Below, one piece after another: positions 14,094 to 16,071 of a stretch of DNA of 16,071 bases (position 1 is its first letter; every line of letters starts with the position of its first letter). The position numbers and the translations under genes were made by a program. The stretch covers positions 1 to 16,071 of the forward strand of contig DGUD01000094.1 of assembly GCA_002393865.1 (NCBI GenBank), written 5' to 3'. The stretch is from Treponema sp. UBA4319 (GTDB lineage Bacteria > Spirochaetota > Spirochaetia > Treponematales > Treponemataceae). Below the pieces are notes generated by a model, which was not told the DNA's origin, ran no database searches, and worked only from the letters and a program-made list of their open reading frames with translations.

Positions 14094-15221
14094 ATGGCTG
14101 ATATCCTTGACTATATAACGTGGCGGGGCGACCTTGATTTTGATTCCGTCCCGCTGAACGAAGTGGATGCGCTCATCCTCTGCCAGCTGAGCTATCTTGA
14201 TTTTGGCGGCATCGTCGGAAGCTCTTTTTCTTCTGACGTGAGCATAGGGGAGGCGGCAGAGCGCTTTTTTACCTCGGAGGACAGCGCCCGGCGGAGCGAT
14301 GTGGGGGCGCTCATCAATTTCAAGACGGTGGAGCTGCTGAAGGCGGCCGGAAAGTCGCGGCGCTTCGGCCCGCTGCGGATGGCAGGATACGTCTCCCGGA
14401 CTGACGAGGAGGCGGAGCAGCAGTTTGCCGCCGTCACCTTTGTGTGCGGCCGCCCGCGCAGACCTGAGTGGTCGTTTGTCGCGTACCGTGGCACGGACGA
14501 CACCATCGTCGGCTGGAAGGAAGACTTCAACCTGGGCTATATGGATACGGTGCCGGCGCAGCTGTCCGCAGCCGCCTACCTTGCCGATGCCGCACAGTCC
14601 CTGAAGGGCGCTCTCTATGCCGGGGGACATTCCAAGGGCGGTAACCTCGCGCTCTTTGCGGCCGCCCGCGCCGAAAAGAAACTGCAGCGCCGCATCCTTG
14701 CGGTATTCAACAATGACGGCCCCGGCTTCAGCGAGCAGTTCTTCTGCGGCGAGGGCTACCTTGCGGTAAAGGACAAGGTGCAGACCTATGTGCCCCGCCT
14801 CTCGGTGGTGGGCATGCTCTTCTCTCACCCGGAACGCTTTACGACCGTGGTGAGCGGGGAGAAGAACATGCTCATGCAGCATGACCCCTTCAGCTGGTTC
14901 GTGCGCGCGGACGGATTCGAGGAATGCGACGGGCTCGGCGAGCAGAGCCGCTTTGTGGGCAAGACGGTGAACGAATGGTTCTCCGACCTGTCAAAGGAAG
15001 AGAAGGAGCTGTTCATCGAGACGGTGTTCGGGGTGCTCAAGGATACCGAGGCTAAGACGAATTCCGAGCTTGCGGCGAACTGGTTCAACAGCGCCGTGAA
15101 AATGGTAAAGTCTGCTTCCCAGCTGAACCCCAAAACCCGCGAGGCGGTAACAAAGACCGTGCAGCTGCTCATAAAAATCATGGTGGACGAGCTGCGGCAC
15201 GGTAATGCGCCGGAAGGCTGA
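14094..15221 (+). CDS. DUF2974 / Mbeg1-like alpha/beta-hydrolase (375 aa)
   Basis: A lipase-like serine hydrolase of unknown substrate, related to the Mbeg1-like (DUF2974) family. The N-terminus MADILDYITWRGDLDFDSVPLNEVDALILCQLSYLDF is a family hallmark. FVAYRGTDDTIVGWKEDFNLGY (128-149) lies where lipases form the oxyanion region. The nucleophile elbow is G178-H-S180-K-G-G-N, so Ser180 is the likely nucleophile, with D208 in FNNDGPGFS and H263 in MQHDPFSW as candidate Asp and His. There is no signal peptide, so it is probably cytosolic. The start is ATG 14094, with GGAGGT (14081-14086) at 7 nt; the GTG at 14085 is part of that Shine-Dalgarno. A GC hairpin (15239-15255) follows the stop, without a T-tract. 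Confidence 0.87.
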   Translation: MADILDYITWRGDLDFDSVPLNEVDALILCQLSYLDFGGIVGSSFSSDVSIGEAAERFFTSEDSARRSDVGALINFKTVELLKAAGKSRRFGPLRMAGYVSRTDEEAEQQFAAVTFVCGRPRRPEWSFVAYRGTDDTIVGWKEDFNLGYMDTVPAQLSAAAYLADAAQSLKGALYAGGHSKGGNLALFAAARAEKKLQRRILAVFNNDGPGFSEQFFCGEGYLAVKDKVQTYVPRLSVVGMLFSHPERFTTVVSGEKNMLMQHDPFSWFVRADGFEECDGLGEQSRFVGKTVNEWFSDLSKEEKELFIETVFGVLKDTEAKTNSELAANWFNSAVKMVKSASQLNPKTREAVTKTVQLLIKIMVDELRHGNAPEG

Positions 15222-15238
15222 TTGCGCCAGTCACATCG

Positions 15239-15255
15239 GCAGGGGGCAGCCCTGC
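15239..15255 (+). terminator. Hairpin after the DUF2974-like gene
   Basis: GCAGGG (15239-15244), 5-nt loop, CCCTGC (15250-15255). With no T-tract it is a poor terminator; the palindrome array 60 nt later may do the job instead. Confidence 0.3.
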
Positions 15256-15316
15256 TGGTTCCCGCCGCGGACGGGTAACGCCCATTGCGCTGCAGCGTAC
15301 CCCACAGGGACTTCAA

Positions 15317-15462
15317 AAAACGCACTGCGTTTTCCCCAAAAACGTACTGCGTTTTCCTCAAAAACGCGCTGCGTTTTTCAAAAAACAGACTGCGTTTTTT
15401 CTAAAAACAGCCGCATTTTTGGGGAAAACGCGGTCTGTTTTAAAAAATTCGCGGTGCGTTTT
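15317..15462. repeat. Tandem array of seven 17-bp palindromes at 21-22 bp spacing
   Basis: Units begin at 15317, 15339, 15361, 15382, 15404, 15425 and 15446. Unit 1 is AAAACGCACTGCGTTTT, a perfect 8-bp inverted repeat around a single C. Unit 2 has CGTAC and unit 3 CGCGC in the left arm and centre. Unit 4 is AAAACAGACTGCGTTTT and unit 5 AAAACAGCCGCATTTTT. Units 6 and 7 (AAAACGCGGTCTGTTTT, AATTCGCGGTGCGTTTT) fit the same motif read on the other strand. Spacers are 4-5 nt. Steps of 22, 22, 21, 22, 21 and 21 are not multiples of three overall, so this is not a coding repeat. It occupies most of the gene-free stretch 15222-15596, in which I see no other feature. Confidence 0.85.
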
Positions 15463-15596
15463 TTGCAGGCACTTCAGCGGACGAAGCCGGCTGCGTTTAA
15501 AAGCAGAATTCGCCCGAGCAGCCCGGCCTTACGCCTCATTTCTTTTTCTGGCTTTTACTTACGTCAATGATATTCGTGCGGTATGCAGCTTCCCCT

Positions 15597-15800
15597 TCAA
15601 GCCATTGCCGCCTTGAAATCATCAAATGAATGGTATACTTCCACCTCGCCGCGCTCGACTTCTGCAATCGCCTCATCAAGCCCGTTCTTGGGAGCCTCTT
15701 CCCTGCTTCTGAACAGCAGGAAGTCAATGAACTCCGAGACCTCTTCCATATAACAATCAGGAACAGACTTCAGCTTTTCCGCAACGGCAGCATAGGGCAT
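15597..15800 (-). CDS. Small antitoxin-like protein, RelB/DUF2281-like (67 aa)
   Basis: Probably the antitoxin half of a type II toxin-antitoxin pair. The start MPYAAVAEKLKSVPDCYMEEVSEFIDFLLFR resembles DUF2281-type proteins, and the C-terminal part GLDEAIAEVERGEVEVYHSFDDFKAAMA has the acidic toxin-binding pattern typical of RelB-like antitoxins. Start ATG 15800 is certain: AGGAGG lies 6 nt upstream. An in-frame extension to 15953 runs through the promoter and is not coding. A partner toxin should follow directly in this direction (below 15597), but there is only about 130 nt before the palindrome array and no intact frame. The gene is therefore an orphan or its toxin is lost. Confidence 0.75.
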   Translation of the reverse strand: MPYAAVAEKLKSVPDCYMEEVSEFIDFLLFRSREEAPKNGLDEAIAEVERGEVEVYHSFDDFKAAMA

Positions 15801-15830
15801 ACAAAACCTCCTGTGGTCAACGCTCATCAT

Positions 15831-15839
15831 ACTATAGCA
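15831..15839 (-). promoter_or_regulatory. Extended -10 promoter of the antitoxin-like gene
   Basis: On the minus strand: TGC then TATAGT (15836-15831), with no good -35. The leader would be about 24 nt. It lies only ~40 bp from the proposed IS end. Confidence 0.5.
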
Positions 15840-15878
15840 CAAAATCCGGGAAATTACCAGATAATTCAGATGCAAGCA

Positions 15879-16071
15879 CAGGGCAAACGCATTATAAAGA
15901 CTTCTAAAATAAATACATAACAAAATATAGTATTTAAAAATTCCTAAAAGCATTAGAATTCTTTAGGGTGGAAAAAATGACATTGAAAGAATCACTGATG
16001 ACTATAAAAGATTTCAGAATTGACAGATGCAAGAAGCATAACCTGTGCGATATTTTAATGATTGTGCTGAT
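15879..16071 (+). mobile_element. Left part of an ISAs1-family insertion sequence
   Basis: From about 15870 the sequence turns strongly AT-rich, unlike the GC-rich genes to the left. CAGGGCAAACGCATTATAAA starting at 15879 resembles ISAs1-family terminal repeats as I recall them, and a transposase frame starts 98 bp later. The other end and target duplication lie outside the window, so the exact boundary is unproven. Confidence 0.55.
15977..16071 (+). CDS. ISAs1-family transposase, N-terminal fragment
   Basis: The visible 31 residues, MTLKESLMTIKDFRIDRCKKHNLCDILMIVL, match the N-terminal transposase-associated domain of ISAs1-family DDE enzymes (pattern: phi-x-D-x-R-x-x-R-x-K-H-x-L-x-D-I-L-x-I). 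The gene is cut by the window edge, so the catalytic residues cannot be judged. The ATG at 15977 follows AGGGTGGA with short spacing. CCTAAA (15942-15947) and TTTAGG (15962-15967) can pair and would cover the start of that Shine-Dalgarno. Confidence 0.8.
   Translation, partial: MTLKESLMTIKDFRIDRCKKHNLCDILMIVL

Noticed and set aside
15317..15462. CRISPR array
   Set aside because: The spacers are only 4-5 nt and the repeat is a 17-bp palindrome; there are no unique spacers of 25-45 nt and no cas genes.
15205..15570. Plus-strand frame across the palindrome array giving repeated KxxxVFxKN-like peptides
   Set aside because: The repeat step alternates 21 and 22 bp, which would shift frame between units, and there is no Shine-Dalgarno. 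The repetition is at DNA level.

Overview
The window looks like chromosome from a GC-rich, gut-type spirochaete, most likely Treponema. The best evidence is Pgk: it has the MIKTVKD start, the SHLGDP variant and a long Lys/Glu/Ala-rich insertion after it, which I recall from Treponema Pgk. The MetQ-type signal peptide rich in Phe/Gly and the glycolytic pair tpiA/pgk also fit. The species cannot be named. Several genes (an IMP-cyclohydrolase-like protein, a DUF2974-type hydrolase, a DUF4367-like lipoprotein, an M20D amidohydrolase) have a flavour shared with gut Firmicutes, so past gene exchange is plausible.

Layout. 1-3.4 kb: a large membrane-anchored protein ending in a seven-repeat beta-propeller-like region (+), convergent with a small unknown cytoplasmic protein (-). 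Both starts lack a Shine-Dalgarno and sit exactly 6 nt after a good -10 box, so both mRNAs are probably leaderless. 3.4-4.0 kb: a small lipoprotein with its own promoter and a strong terminator. 4.2-8.1 kb: a four-gene operon, metN-metI-metQ plus an M20D amidohydrolase, behind a near-consensus promoter whose -35 box overlaps a palindrome. This reads as import of methionine or related (possibly N-acylated) sulfur amino acids followed by deacylation. 8.3-9.4 kb: a membrane diguanylate cyclase with an intact active site and I-site. 9.5-12.4 kb: tpiA and pgk on the minus strand, separated by a plus-strand secreted protein of unknown role.

12.7-15.2 kb: a five-helix membrane protein (+), a bacterial IMP-cyclohydrolase-like protein (-) and a DUF2974/Mbeg1-like serine hydrolase (+). 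The last two are driven from back-to-back extended -10 promoters whose footprints must overlap.

15.2-15.6 kb is non-coding and holds the most unusual element in the window: seven copies of a 17-bp palindrome related to AAAACGCACTGCGTTTT, spaced 21-22 bp (two helical turns), the last two in inverted orientation. After it come a small antitoxin-like gene with no recognisable toxin (-) and, in an abrupt AT-rich tract, the left part of an ISAs1-family insertion sequence that runs off the window.

Recurring signals: several genes use an extended -10 of the form TGCTAYRCT followed by GGG, and the convergent gene pairs are tightly packed. No tRNA, rRNA, CRISPR array or known riboswitch was seen.
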